A DNA stretch of 64,000 nucleotides. Origin: Saussurea involucrata (Eukaryota > Streptophyta > Magnoliopsida > Asterales > Asteraceae). Positions 1 to 12,196 of this stretch are shown piece after piece (within the stretch, counting starts at the first letter, position 1; the number at the start of each line of letters is the position of its first letter). Location: NCBI GenBank assembly GCA_033807775.1, contig CM066320.1, positions 183,383,784 through 183,447,783 on the forward strand. Reading direction: 5' to 3'. The notes under the pieces were generated by a model. It did no database searches, was not told the origin of the DNA, and saw only the letters and a list, made by a program, of their open reading frames with translations. The position numbers and the translations under genes were made by a program.

Positions 1-586
1 CCAAAAAAGTTATAGGTTCGATCACAAGAACTGAAACAAAACAACAGCCTATAAGATATTGCTAAAACCTTGACGAAAAATGAACTGAAACAAACAGTTA
101 CTGCATGAAAAGGTAAATTTGTTAGTCAAAGATAAAGCAAATGTTCATAGAATCATAAAATTCTTAAAATTCTTGATCAGTCAAGTTACCAAGCACACAA
201 CACAAACTGAAAAAAACATTTTGATTCCTGCTAGTTTAATCAATGAATATGTCTTTTCTGTTTGGAGAAGGGAATGTAGAAAGCACAATGGCACAGATTT
301 TGACTGAGTATTTCACGATTAATTGCTGGCATCTGATGGAAATTAGTAAACGGCCCCTAAGATTGTTTTCTATTTGACTTAAGACAAGTTTCAATAGATT
401 GCAGGATCTTGTACGCCTATTAAACCCACAACTGGTATACACACACTGTTCAAATACAACAACAAAAGATAACACAGACATTTGAAGCATCACTCACCCA
501 AATCTTTGAAATGTTAGAAATCAGAAGATACCAAATTGTGAACTTAATAAAAATCAAAATCAAAATGTAAGAGTTAGGGTTTTTAC
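1..586. other. AT-rich stretch, no gene recognised
   Basis: No reading frame here resembles a protein family I recognise. Short open frames on both strands overlap one another and have no clear splice context. If the exon proposed at 587-640 is real, its downstream exons would have to lie here or beyond the left edge, but I could not identify them. Confidence 0.4.
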
Positions 587-640
587 CTCAATGAACGCAC
601 CGGTGACTTCAAGAAGACTACCATGGATGTCGCGCCTCAT
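587..640 (-). CDS. possible first coding exon of a gene running off the left edge
   Basis: On the minus strand an ATG at 640 opens 18 codons reading MRRDIHGSLLEVTGAFIE. They end exactly at a GTAAAA splice donor (intron starts at 586). The surrounding segment, about 587-720, is less AT-rich than its neighbours, as first exons often are. The short peptide matches no family I know and no second exon was found. It could equally be a non-coding leader exon or a captured fragment in a transposon. Confidence is low. Confidence 0.22.
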
Positions 641-1446
641 CACCAGAGAATGGTGATCCGCTGCCGGTGAAATCGACGGGTGATATACATGCACGAAGAA
701 CTCAGTTGAGAGCACAATTTTGAAGTTTGACGTGAGATAAAAGGTAGAAAGGGTATGGGCTCTGTGAGAGTGTAAAAGGGTATGGGCTCTGAGAGGGTTA
801 AGTCAGAAAGCATGGGTTAAACTCAGAAAAGCAACAAGAGGATTGAAGTCAGAAGGCATGGGATGGGCTAGTACCATATTTTTTTATTAGTGTAGACTAG
901 TAATCAGTTAACAAAAGATAGTTTGATTATTTATAATTTGTTTTTATAAATTATCTATAAAAAATGGAATTCAATTCCATTCTAAATCCTACAAACCAAA
1001 AATTCCAATTCCTTTCACGAAATCCAAACATCACGTAACCTAACCTTACTAATAATATGCCAAGTGATCAATGGTTGTAGCATGACTTATAATAAATGAA
1101 ACCAATGTTGCTAATCCTTTTGTTCTCTCCAGCAAAGTAGTTTGTAGATGCATTTGCGGAGTATATACAACCTTGCTCTCTTCTCCTCCAAACTCTTTTT
1201 TGTTGCGTGAATCATCGACTGTTTTTGTGCGAAAGAAACCGGAATTTCCATGGAATTCAATTTTTGTGAATGTACGTGTTGATTGGAGTTGGCATCATTT
1301 CCTTATATTGTTGCAAATTGTTGGTGAAATCTATGTATGTTGTTCCGTTCGTAATAGTGTGAAACTAAAGATTGATCTATTATCCTTAATACAATCTCTT
1401 TTATTGGTAACTAACATACTTTTCACTTCTCCATCATGAGTTGTAA
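641..1446. other. intergenic, nothing recognised
   Basis: AT-rich sequence. An 88-codon open frame at 1173-1439 has no similarity I recognise and no flanking splice or promoter logic. I see no repeat boundary. Confidence 0.4.
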
Positions 1447-1820
1447 CAGCATCTCCAACAACTATGCTAAAGTTTTTCTAAAATAGAGTAAAAAATTCTA
1501 AAAAAATTGCATCCAACTCCAACAGTTATGCTATTTTAGCAACTCTACTATTAATTATCTTATTAAAATATTCAATTTATTTAATTATATTATTAAAATA
1601 TTCAATATATGGAAAGTTGGGGAGAAAAAAAAGTTTGCTTTTTGGGGTAATGATTAGTTTTGGAGGAAAGCCATCTATTTAAAGATTTCTCTAAATTTAG
1701 AGATTTTTACAATCTTTATCCCTTTTTCTCTATTTTAACATAGAGGATAGCATAGCTGTTGGAGCAACAAAATGCTAAAATCCCACTTTTTCTATTTTAG
1801 CATAGATGTCGGAGATACTC
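1447..1820. mobile_element. Tourist/PIF-Harbinger-like MITE
   Basis: 374 bp non-coding element. Its ends are imperfect inverted repeats: CAGCATCTCCAACA on the left and, read inward from the right, GAGTATCTCCGACA, followed on both sides by TATGCTAAA. A TAA trinucleotide lies on each flank (1444-1446 and 1821-1823), as expected for PIF/Harbinger elements. Degenerate copies of the same ends appear near 5400-6020, where a hAT MITE is inserted, and near 35365. Confidence 0.75.
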
Positions 1821-2041
1821 TAAGATTACATTAAAAATGGTCAAATTGTATTTAATAATTCTTGACCAATCATAAATGCATAGTCTTTTTTCTACTTTTT
1901 TTTTGTTTTTATTGTCATTTTTGTATATCATATCAAACGTTTTGTCTATTGTTTAATTTTTTGAAGCTATATTGCCATATTGGGATATTTATAGCTTTGG
2001 AGCATTATGAGGAGCTTACCTACTTCTGTCTTATAATTATA

Positions 2042-4747
2042 CTAGTGTTCGGCATCGTGCGTTGCGCGATGACAATATTATGTTGTACTAAAAACAATAC
2101 AAATCAATATATACATATATATATATATGTTGTATTAAAAAAATAATTGAAACTTGTGTGTAGGGATTTAGTAAATATATTATTTTTTAATCAATATATG
2201 TAAAAAGTGTTATGTAAATTATTTAATCGATAATCATCTTAAAGTATTATAAACGCCATCTTCATTTTATTTAATTATATTAGTTATATTAATTATAATC
2301 AATTTATTCTTATGTAGATACATAAACAATACACATATTATTATATGCTAATGTCTTGTAATTAAGATTCTACATGTTAATCATAATTTCATTTATATAA
2401 ATGAGTTTTTAAACATAATAATTACATATATTTATTAATATTATGTAAATAAAAATCTAAAGTCATGTGACATATAAGAAATAAAAAAAATTGAGTGTAA
2501 CTCGCGAAGATGAATAGTTAATTTAATGTTTGGTAATAAAATTATTTAATAATTGTTAGAAAGAAAAACCAAATTTAAAGGTTTTACAAATCCCGATGAA
2601 CATTTTGAAATTTTAAAACTACAAAGAAAAAAATTTATTTTATTTAAGCTATGGAACCAAATTTGTAGGCTTCTTCCTTGGTATTGATGGTTTAATAGTT
2701 TTTTTATCCTTGTTGCGAGACGAGGCCAAATTTGAGGGCTAGGATTCATCGATAACAACTTGAAGATTGAATATACAAATATGAATAATCATAATTTAAA
2801 ATATATTAACTGAAAAACAAAAATTAATAGTTATAGTGAATAAAAAAAATCTTTGTTTGATTTTAATGTACTCGGATCTTACAATAAACCAAACAAGAAT
2901 TACTTGGTTTTCAAAATATGAATAACTAATTTATAAAAAGTAAATAAAATAAAATATAATCAGTAATTTTGTGGGGTTTAACTCAACACAAGTATTTAAG
3001 GACAAGTCTTAAAGGCCATCGGATTGAGGTTTACACGATTATAAGGTTTTTCTTGACTATACTTAGAACTCCGGGATTAATCTAGAAATTGACTCAAATA
3101 ACCAAAGGGAAATTGAAAACTGGCCTCTTAGCCATTTCTCTCCGGGTGTTGCACAAATAGCCTTTTTTGTGAATTGCACAAAAAAGAATTTATAGAAAGT
3201 TTGTAATGGTAAATTGAAAATATTATATCCACTAAAATTAAATATAATACATGTTTGACTCGCCAATATTTTCAATAGTTTATTGGCAACTATAATAAAT
3301 TAACAAAAGAGAATTTAATTAAAATACCTAAAGTTGGACTTTGACTTACCAAAATACTCATTTTATCTCTTATTTTACCAAAATACCCATTTTTTTCCGC
3401 GATGGGGGTCCGCGATTGCGGACAGGGACCAATTTTGAATTTTTTTATTTCATATTTACACTTTTAGTCCCTGCCCGCGAAGGTGTCCCGCGATGGGGAC
3501 CAATTTTGAAAAAATTTTATTCCATATTTACACTTTCAGCCCTGTCCGGGATCGCGGACCCCCATCGCGGAAAAAATGGGTATTTTGGTAAAATCAAAGA
3601 AAAAATGGGTATTTTGGTAAGTCAAATTCAAACTTTGGGTATTTTAATTAATTTCTCTTAACAAAATATCGTTCCATCAACATATACATTTAAATGGTAC
3701 AAAATTATCGATTTACTAAAATCAACATCATTTATAATGTTTGGTAAAATAATTACATCAACAACAAAAATTCAAAAAAGTATATAAAAATATACATATT
3801 ATTATATTCAAGTCTCATGTATATAAATAAAAATATTCCTATTGTGATCGTATTTCATTTATGTAAATGAGTTTATAATTATTTTGGTTATATATATATA
3901 TATAAATGTATATATTATGTAAATAAAAATATGAGTCATGTTAAATAAAATAATTAAAAAATTATTGGGTGTAACCAATAAAAATGAATAGTCTAATCAA
4001 TTTAAGATTTTGATAATAGTTACATCAATAAAAAAGTTAAAATTTGACAACAAAGAAAATTGGGATTGAGATTCTTAGAAAACGTCACCTTATTGTCGGT
4101 GTTTTTTCTTATAAATATACAAATTGATAAACTATAAGAAACATAAAAGATAAAGATGAGAATCCACGTTTAGTGTACTTGAACCGGGCAACTTCCCCTC
4201 GAACTCCAACATATATTTAGTCCCGCAACCTATAAAGACAACAAAAACAAAATGCAAATCAAAATTCTCACATAACTCTGAAGTCTCGATAGATCAATGC
4301 TCCAATTCCTTCTTATATATTATATTGATAAACACGTGTATAATGTCGTAATGGACAATTTGAGAGTTGTGCCGATTTACCCGATTGAACTCATGTGTAT
4401 TAATTGTCTTTGTCAGTGGGGGTAATTGGTAAGGAAATATAGAGACATAGATTAAGAGATTGAGAAGGTAAAAAAAATGTTTAACTTACCTCTAGAAAGA
4501 ATCATTTTATAACAAATGTGTCACATCATTTATTGTAGGTTTTATGTAATTAGTACATGGAAAGATGAAAAGGTATATAATGAATATCTCTTGGAAGTTA
4601 TGTAAGTCAAAAGTTAAAGCTAATTATGTAGTGAAAAGTTTTTTATTAAAAATAATTCAAAACTATGAGAAAAAAGATAAATAAGAATGAAGTCTTCTCA
4701 TTATGCCACCTAAGCAACTCTAAGTTTTACTTTTAAATATATATAGA
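2042..4747 (-). mobile_element. non-autonomous Helitron (minus orientation)
   Basis: Read on the minus strand, the element starts TCTATATATATTTAAAAG (after host A at 4748). It ends with a CATCG/CGATG hairpin with a 9-base loop, an 8-base spacer and CTAG, followed by host T (complement of A2041). A 5' TC, a 3' hairpin plus CTRR, and insertion between A and T are the Helitron hallmarks. No Rep/helicase frame is present, so it is non-autonomous. A short MULE (3309-3657) is nested inside. The rest is AT-rich with no cargo I recognise. Confidence 0.72.
3309..3657. mobile_element. short MULE (MITE-like), GAGAATTTAATT ends, 9-bp TSD
   Basis: 349 bp element bounded by the perfect 9-bp target duplication TTAACAAAA (3300-3308 and 3658-3666). 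Its ends are inverted repeats, GAGAATTTAATTAAAATACC on the left and the complement on the right. The centre holds GC-rich palindromic blocks (CCGCGATGGGGG, CGCGGACC) in AT-rich surroundings. A variant of the MULE family described at 19094, 30836, 31242, 40250 and 42716. It has no coding capacity of its own. Confidence 0.88.
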
Positions 4748-4968
4748 TTTGAAATCCCTGCATTAAAAGTTGTACATCATGCTTAAACATTTGTAATTAA
4801 GAGTTTTTCAAAATTTATGCATAAAAAGTAGTACCATGTGCTTTAAAGGTTGTATTTAAGACTTTTGTCTTGAATGCATATATATGTAGTATAGATATAT
4901 GTGTGTGTGTGTGTCTGTATATATAGGCGTGTGTGTGTGTTTATTAAGTGGGTTTGTTTGGAGGGTGT

Positions 4969-5022
<54 letters not shown>

Positions 5023-5151
5023 ATTAAGTATGTTTAAGTAGGTTTGTGTGTGTGTTTATTAAGTGGGTTTATGGTTTAGGGAGTGAATTAGGGAAGAAGA
5101 AGATAGGAGAGAGAAAGAGAGTATGGGTGGGGTGGGGTGGGGTTTGGGTTT
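4748..5151. repeat. microsatellite-rich stretch (AT)n/(GT)n with a possible Helitron 5' end
   Basis: It contains (GT)n and (AT)n tracts at about 4898-5060 and a GGGGT-type tract near 5126-5145. At about 4855-4886 the minus strand reads TCTATACTACATATATATGC, which resembles a further Helitron 5' terminus. No coding potential. Confidence 0.5.
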
Positions 5152-5384
5152 GGGTAAACGTCCAAATTTGGTCCCTGTGGTTTGTTTAAAGGGAAAAAGA
5201 CGGAATTACCCTCATGTGCATCTCACATGCTTGCCCCTAACGTCTGACAAGTGACGGACGTTTGTCAGAGGGACCAAATCCGGACCAAATGGCAAACAGT
5301 AGTGGCTAAAGTGTAATTTTTAAACTGTAGGGACCAAATGTGTTATAAACACCAAACCACAGGGACCAAAAATGTAGTTTACTC
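5152..5384. mobile_element. degraded MITE of the GAGTAAATTAC family
   Basis: The right end reads GTAGTTTACTC outward. Both ends carry the 'gaccaaaccacagggacc' type sequence in inverted orientation, as in the elements at 11282 and 11639. The left terminus is diverged (GGGTAAACG) and no target duplication is visible, so the left boundary is uncertain. Confidence 0.5.
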
Positions 5385-5617
5385 TAAATTATATTAATAT
5401 AATATTTTCTAATTTATCTTCCCAACGCACTTTAAAAAAAAACTTAATATAAAATGATAAAAGTTCAATCTTATTGATGAGATTAAATAAATTAACCGTT
5501 TCTCTCTCCTACCATCAACTTTTAGAGAATTCTCTAAACTTGGAAAATTTTCAAGTTTTTCTAATATAGCAAACAAGATAGCAGCAAAGTTGTTGGAGAG
5601 GTTTAGGGAACAAAAAC

Positions 5618-5970
5618 CAAGGTTCTAAATAGCACAAGGCGTGGCGTGGCGACGAGGCCAAACCTTAAGCATTAGAAGTCACGACGTTTATCAAGGCGTG
5701 ACTTATGGCGGCAAATCTCTATATCATACATAATATTATATATAAAAACATATGTTTTGTACTATTACTCGACGAGTCAATGATAATAAATAAGTTATAT
5801 ATTAAAAACTATGAAATAAGACGTTAAAAACGTAAAGAAAAATAAAAAACCGTGTCACAAAAGACTGCACATTAGGTCATGGCGTGCCACAGACATGGCG
5901 TGGCGTGAGACACAAGCCTTAAGCTATGGCCCGCCATTGCAGCTGTTGCAACAAGCCTTTTAGAACAGTG
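5618..5970. mobile_element. hAT-type MITE (CAAGGTTCTAAA ends)
   Basis: 353 bp non-coding element with termini CAAGGTTCTAAA and TTTTAGAACAGTG (CA...TG inverted ends). It is flanked by near-identical octamers, ACAAAAAC at 5610-5617 and ATAAAAAC at 5971-5978, which fits a hAT 8-bp duplication. A second full copy is at 53012-53338, and a truncated one starts near 59799. It sits inside a degraded Tourist-like MITE. Confidence 0.75.
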
Positions 5971-6834
5971 ATAAAAACTCAATTTTTTCTATTTTAGCAA
6001 AGTTGTTGAAGTTGTTCTTATGTTTGTATATGTATAGATCTACGGGTGTGTTGTTTAACGGCAAAACCATGACCAAACAATGTAAGCATGACCAGACGGG
6101 TATGTTGGATGACTAGTTGAGTACCCGCGCAATGCGGCGGGACGTAACATTCAAATAAATATAAAAAATAATATAACAATGCAAATGTGTTTTTGCCAAA
6201 TAATCGCAATTGATTTCTGGATTGGATCGAGTGGTATTACCCAATGTACTCAATCGATGATATACAAGTTTTATCAATGGTGGTATAAATATACATGACA
6301 TAGAGATTTGTCGTCATAAATAACACTTTAAAAAACGTTGTGACATATCTTGGAACCTAAGGCTCGAGGCTTGGTTTCACTCTCATGCAACACCTCACAT
6401 CATTTATAACTTTAGTAATCAATTTGTTTATAACTTTAGTAATTAATTGGTTATTACATAGCATTCAAAGCCATTTAAAAATATGTATACTAATGTGAGT
6501 ATTTGTTTTTAACATTTCTACTTAAATATTTTATAATAAAATTAGATCATCAAAATAGCTTCACAATCCTCCCAACAAGAGAAAATAACATACGTAAAAT
6601 CATTTTTCTTATTCAAATATCCACAATGTTATCCATTACCAACATGTACAAAAGTAACAACGTAAGCCACAATTGAAACTTTCTCGTTTATCTTACATAC
6701 ATACATACCTCCTCCATATCACACACCAAGGCCAAAATATATAAGAAAAATAATAGGAACGAAAACAAAAGTACATCGACAACATTAATTGTATCTTGTT
6801 CTCTGTTTCGGTATGATTTAAGCATCCTTGCTAG

Positions 6835-9800
6835 TAGTGGAAGAAGCAGTTACAACCGAATTACTATGTTTAGTCTCGTACTCTTTCGCTGTTGTCTTGA
6901 TGCTGCAGCGAGGGAGAGACAGGTGTTTTGAAATTTCTCTGCAATGTTATCAACTATCAAATTAAAATTTTAAAACCAAATACCACAACCACCAATCCAC
7001 ATACATACAAATAAACGTCTCCTTTCGATTGTCAAGTAACATACAAATCAAAAGCCCCTAACGAAGAACTTACATGCTCAAGGATTGTATCCGATTTGTA
7101 GAAATCTTTAACCTTGTCGTCCAAAAAATCATCCCCAAAAGCCTGCCAAATACAGAATAGACATCAAGAGACACCCAATCAGAATTGTGCAATGTGCATT
7201 GTAGACCAATGTTAGGCTATATGTTTCTGTTCAACACTGCCCAACTAATAATACCTTAAGGTTTTCACGAGTAAAAATTAATAAGAAACACATGTAACAA
7301 TTAAAAAAAGTGCAAATAAAAACCATAAATCTAATAATCAAGAAATTGAAAAAAAACCTTCAACCAACGGTCTCAATGGATATTCTTTCCTTGTTAAATC
7401 TCTGATCCTGTTGTTGATATCTGCCAAAAGTAAATACACACAAATCACATCCGGAATATCAACATGTCTTTGTTGATAGACTGTACATTTCTTGATCACA
7501 TAAACAAAGAAAAGTATTGAGTGCTATTGATAACGCTGGCACACGGAAAGTATAGTGGTAGAAAACATGTCAACAACATGTTTAGGGGACATTTACACAA
7601 ACGCTTAGCCGGTAAACATTAGTTTTTAACATACCAGTTGAAATTCTAGTCAATTAGAATGGCATCATATGCAATAATTTATATGGTAACTGCTAATTGA
7701 GTAAGATTCGTCATCGTCACTTACAGGGTAAAACTCTCGTTCATTGTCATCGTTCTTACCGAGTAAGCTTCTAGACCCTTACCTTCTACATCTGGTAAGG
7801 TAATTGACTCGTTGAGTCCTTAGCCAAGTAAACATTTAGTAAATGGCCCTTTAGAAAGAGCATGTGAACATTAGCAAAAACGAAACATGAAAAACATCAT
7901 CATCAACCTGTGAAAACACGTCAAAGTTCCTTGTCAATGCACCAATTACATATATGCATAAATAAATCACTCAACTGTATATTCAAATAAAGGATGCAAG
8001 ACAAACACATAAAATGATACAATCTGATTAATGATTCTGTTTGGGTTGTCTGTTGAAACCATGGACAGTGACTTGGTTAATAGCAAGATTATTGCAGAAT
8101 TTGTGGGTACATAGCAATATATTTAAGTAAAATTACAATATGCAATACAATATAGTATTTTGTATATATGCTTGCCCACTATTGAGTTTCCAAAACAAAG
8201 AACAAGGCCATAGTGTTTTTCTCTATAAATTAACCACATTTATTATTTTCTCTACCCAAAATAAATATCCAGAGTTGCATAAAAATTATTAACTTCATCA
8301 AAATAAAACCTCATCACATTATTTATGAACCCATGCAAACATAACTTAAATCTAAAATAGAATACAATCAAATCAAGTTTCAATAACAGATATTCAATAT
8401 ACACGATGTTGCCAATGAAACAGACTCTTCAACTCCAAACTATTTTTAAAAAAAGCCAAAAAAAATTACTGTTGAAATAACCTGACTCTAAGTTTACTGC
8501 CTTCTTGTTTTTCTTTGTCCTAAGAAATGGTCACAGAGAGAAAAGTATATCTGATTAGTTAGCAAAAATCCATCTTATAAAATGAAACATAAGGCACGTA
8601 GTCGCTTAAACAAAGAGTTGTCAGAATAAACATGCAGTTAAAATGTCATATTCCACAAGCAATAATAGTGGACAAATTCTAAAAGAAAATAAAAATAATA
8701 AGTTCCATCAAGATAAAATAGACAAATAAGGAGGATGTCGAAGCGTCTTCTTGGATGAAGAGAGCATGAATCTGACATCTTGGATAAAGAAACAAGGAAT
8801 GGCGTATTTAATAATGGTTATGGACTGTGTGCATGAGGGGAAAGGAATGGGAGGCATATGAAAGGAAAGGGAAAAGGGCGGCAATAAAATTATTGGAAAA
8901 ATAAACCTTTATTGAACTATTCAAAAAAGCTGTAGAGAGTTGGACATTAGCCATGGAAAGTTGTAACTATTAAAATTAAGTAATTATGCATTAGATGGTG
9001 GTACATGTAGCTTTAAAAGTTGTTTTTAAGAGTATGGGGGTTAGATGCATTATAAAAGTAGAATAGATTTGTATTTTTACATTTTGGCTCTATAATCGTG
9101 ACACACATACTTGTACTTAAAATAAACAATGTATACTATTATGGATCGCTTTTCCTTCCTGAGATGGGGTTGTCTTGGTGTCCATCTTAATACAATAAAA
9201 ATGGATTTGAAAAGGGCAGAAGGTCATTCCCTCAATATTGTTTGAACACAACCAACTATCCCTTTGTACTGATTTGCTGATCCCTAAATATCAGCCTGGT
9301 AAGGGCACTTGCATAAAACATAATTGTTGTAATGAGAAGAGGGATTGAATACAAAGTAAAATGAAAGTGAAAAGACTTTGGTGTATGAGAACTTTCTATT
9401 CAAAGAAAATTACCTATTTGCCACTTGTATTCATGGCAACCACAACATTCCATCATATTAATAGAAGACATTTTAGACATTTCACAAGCAGTTTACACAT
9501 TTATTAAACATGTGGTTACAAGTTGCAAATAGAAGTGTATTATATGTATCATGGATGGATGTTTTATTTTTTGTTTTGGCTTGTCTAGATTAAGAAGTTC
9601 CCACCGAGAATGTTGGTTTGGTTATTTTTGAAAAAGCATAAGAAAACAGAGAATTTTTTAACATACAAAATCAAGAAATATAGAACACGATGGTAATGGA
9701 ATCACTTTCATTTACCTTATCATATAACATCGTTGGCTATGAAAATGGATTGTTGGTAAGCATAGTGAGCCCGGTAAATGGTTATCGGGTAAGAGTTGTT

Positions 9801-10761
9801 TCCCACAGTTACCGAGTAAGCATTTCTTAGATGTTGAGAAATAGTACCCCGTGAACAAATATCATATCATCATTTGAATCAAACTCATAAGAAAAACAAA
9901 ACTCACATATCGACATTTGGGTCAAAATATGATGAGCTCCTTGAGAGATTTTTCTTTCTCATGTGTCCACCTCATCTGCAAAACTAAAAGAAAAATTTAC
10001 AACTAAAATATATTGTTAGTCTGGTTAATTTACAAAATGCATAGCCATCATCTCATTTTAGCCATCAAAAATCTTAAAAACAGAAAAATCCCAAGTCTCA
10101 ATCCCTTTGTCTCCATAGTTGTTGAAAAAGAAGGTCCCAAAGCAGTAGGAACAATTCCAACCTCTTCTCTCCCAAATCCCATACAGATTCCATATATCCC
10201 ATCAATACCACCAACAAACCCATTCAATATAATTTTTATACCAAAACTGAAATTTCACCGTGCTCACATACAAACACAGATTGGAGATATGAGCAGACAA
10301 AACATAAAAACCGAAGATTTGACAACTTTCATCGAACATTTGGTGTTCATCAGAATACAAAGTAATATTACACAAAAAATAACAACATTAGTGGAATACA
10401 AGAAAGCAAACACATGATTTGGTTCATTCATGAGAATAAGCCGTCAAACAGAAAACACAACACAGGCGTCTAACCAAAAAGGAACAAAAGTAATAAGAAG
10501 AAAACACGGGAAAAGTGAAAACACCACCGAGAATCAAAGAAGGGAACTATTACCTTGAAGATGTCGATACAGTTGATCAGACAAAGCAAAATCATTAGGT
10601 CGAAAAACCATTAGGTCTAAACCCACAGAGAATCGAAACCATAAAGAACCATGAGGGAAATCAACCACCGATTTGGAAGGATGAACCAGGCGTCGATATA
10701 GTAGGCAATGAACCAGGCATCGTCGATTACATGAAATTTCTAGAGAAATCCCAATAGTCAT
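6835..10761 (-). pseudogene. exon-like fragments of an unrecognised gene inside the Helitron
   Basis: On the minus strand several short segments look like exons with splice signals. 10761-10554 is an ATG-initiated stretch ending in ...CTTCAAG before GTAATAG. 9985-9905 starts after TTTTGCAG. 7430-7370 starts after a TTGGCAG acceptor. 7145-7080 encodes AFGDDFLDDKVKDFY and ends before GTAAG. They do not join into one convincing reading frame and I do not recognise the protein. Helitrons are known to capture gene pieces, which is the simplest explanation, but these could also be exons of a host gene or chance matches. Confidence 0.3.
7585..7850. mobile_element. MITE, GGGCCGTTTAC family, copy 1
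   Basis: 266 bp. The ends are GGGGACATTTAC and GTAAATGGCCCT, with TTA on both flanks (7582-7584 and 7851-7853). The interior contains the motifs 'gcttagccggtaa' and 'gcatcatatgcaata', shared in inverted orientation with the copies at 13969 and 18419. The TTA/TAA target site suggests the PIF/Harbinger group. Confidence 0.62.
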
Positions 10762-10880
10762 CTTGGGAAGTGGGAGTCTGATTCAAAATTGAGAGTATTT
10801 CAAAGTTGGAGTGATAAACTTGAATCGTCAGATGTAAAAATTGAGTGTGATTTGAAAAGCATTGAAAAGTCTACAATATG

Positions 10881-11125
10881 CTTTTTATTTTCTAATTAAG
10901 AATTAAAAAAAATGTTTTAAGACTTTAAGACAAAAGTCTTACATGCTTTATAAGGTAGTATAGATATTTTCTAATTAAGAATTAAAAAAAAAATGTTTTA
11001 AGACTTTAAGACTTTAAGACAAAAGTCTTACATGCTTTATAAGGTAGTATAGAGATATTTTCTAATTAAGAATTAAAAAAAATGTTTTAAGACTTTAAGA
11101 CAAAAGTCTTATAAGGTAGTATAGA
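10881..11125. repeat. three tandem copies of a Helitron 5' terminus (about 80-90 bp each)
   Basis: The block running from 'ctaattaagaattaaaa' to 'aaggtagtatagatat' occurs three times in a row. The copies end near 10964, 11055 and 11125 and differ by small indels. Each copy ends in a usable Helitron 5' terminus when read on the minus strand. Confidence 0.75.
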
Positions 11126-11281
11126 TATCCATAAGATTTTGTTACTTTATATTGTAATACTCAACAAAAGAACTTTATTCACAAATATCATATTTTAAAA
11201 TAATTATATTTAAAAAACGGAAAAAAGTTACCGTAAGGTAATGATTTTTAAAATAAATAAATTATTTCAATATTCTTTTTA

Positions 11282-11590
11282 GAGTAAATTACACCACAGG
11301 TCCTGTGGTTTGATCAAAATCTGGATTTGGTTCCTCTTTTGAAATAATTACACCGGACATTCCTATGGTTGTCATTTTGTTTCACGTCAGATCCCTGTGG
11401 TTATCATTTTGTTTCAATTTTGGTCCTTGTGGTTTAGATAAAAAAAGAGTAATTTAAAACAAAATGACAACTACAGGGATCTGACGTGTAACAAAATGAC
11501 AACTATAGGGATGTTTGGTGTAAATATTTCATTTTAGGGATCAGATCCAGATTTGGACCAAACCACAGGGACCTCTGGTGTAATTTACTC
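11282..11590. mobile_element. short MULE-type MITE, GAGTAAATTAC ends, 9-bp TSD
   Basis: 309 bp element between perfect 9-bp duplications TTCTTTTTA (11273-11281 and 11591-11599). The terminal inverted repeat begins GAGTAAATTACACCA. The interior is made of inverted 'ggtccctgtggttt' segments. Non-coding. It has the same termini as the larger element at 11639-12990. Confidence 0.85.
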
Positions 11591-11638
11591 TTCTTTTTAA
11601 TCAAACAATTATCTGATTTAGTTTGTTGTTATATTTAA

Positions 11639-12102
11639 GAGTAAATTACTGTTTTGGTCCTTGTGGTTTGTCAAAAAATATGGAATTGATCCCTAAACTT
11701 CATTTATTACTGTTTTGGTCCCTGTGGTATGCAGAATTTTACGAAATTGGTCCTTAGGGGTGACAGACGTCTCTTTCCTCTGTTATCATTAAGGGCATTT
11801 CTGTCTTTTTATATTTCTTTTTTTTTTGAATTAAATTTTAATGATTTTTATTATTTTATCAACCAATTAAAAATGACACGTGCCATTCTCTCCTTCTTTC
11901 TTTCTTCTCTTTCATTCTCTCTTTTCTTCCTGGAGTGGAAGAATACACCACCACCATTAACCCATCACCACCACCACCACCACCACCACCATCATCAACC
12001 CATCACCACCACCACCACCATCAACCCATCACCACCATCGTCAACCCACAACCACCATATTTCTTTCTTCTCTCTTTCTTTATATATACACACACAGATA
12101 CA

Positions 12103-12133
<31 letters not shown>

Positions 12134-12140
12134 CACACAG

Positions 12141-12196
<56 letters not shown>

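Larger units (their letters stand above)
6113..11125 (-). mobile_element. large non-autonomous Helitron with tandemly repeated 5' ends
   Basis: The minus-strand 3' end is a CCCGC/GCGGG hairpin, a short spacer and CTAG, followed by host T (complement of A6112). The 5' end TCTATACTACCTTATAA occurs at 11125 and again at 10964, with a variant near 11055, inside a tandem repeat of about 80-90 bp. A weaker terminus TCTATTCTACTTTTATAATG lies at about 9069. The true 5' end is therefore ambiguous, but host-like fragments up to 10761 favour the long form. No Rep/helicase frame is present. Inside are exon-like fragments and a MITE at 7585-7850. Confidence 0.62.

Noticed and set aside
10013..10417. 134-codon frame on the plus strand in the Helitron
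   Set aside because: No domain, no splice context, and the exon-like signals there are on the minus strand.
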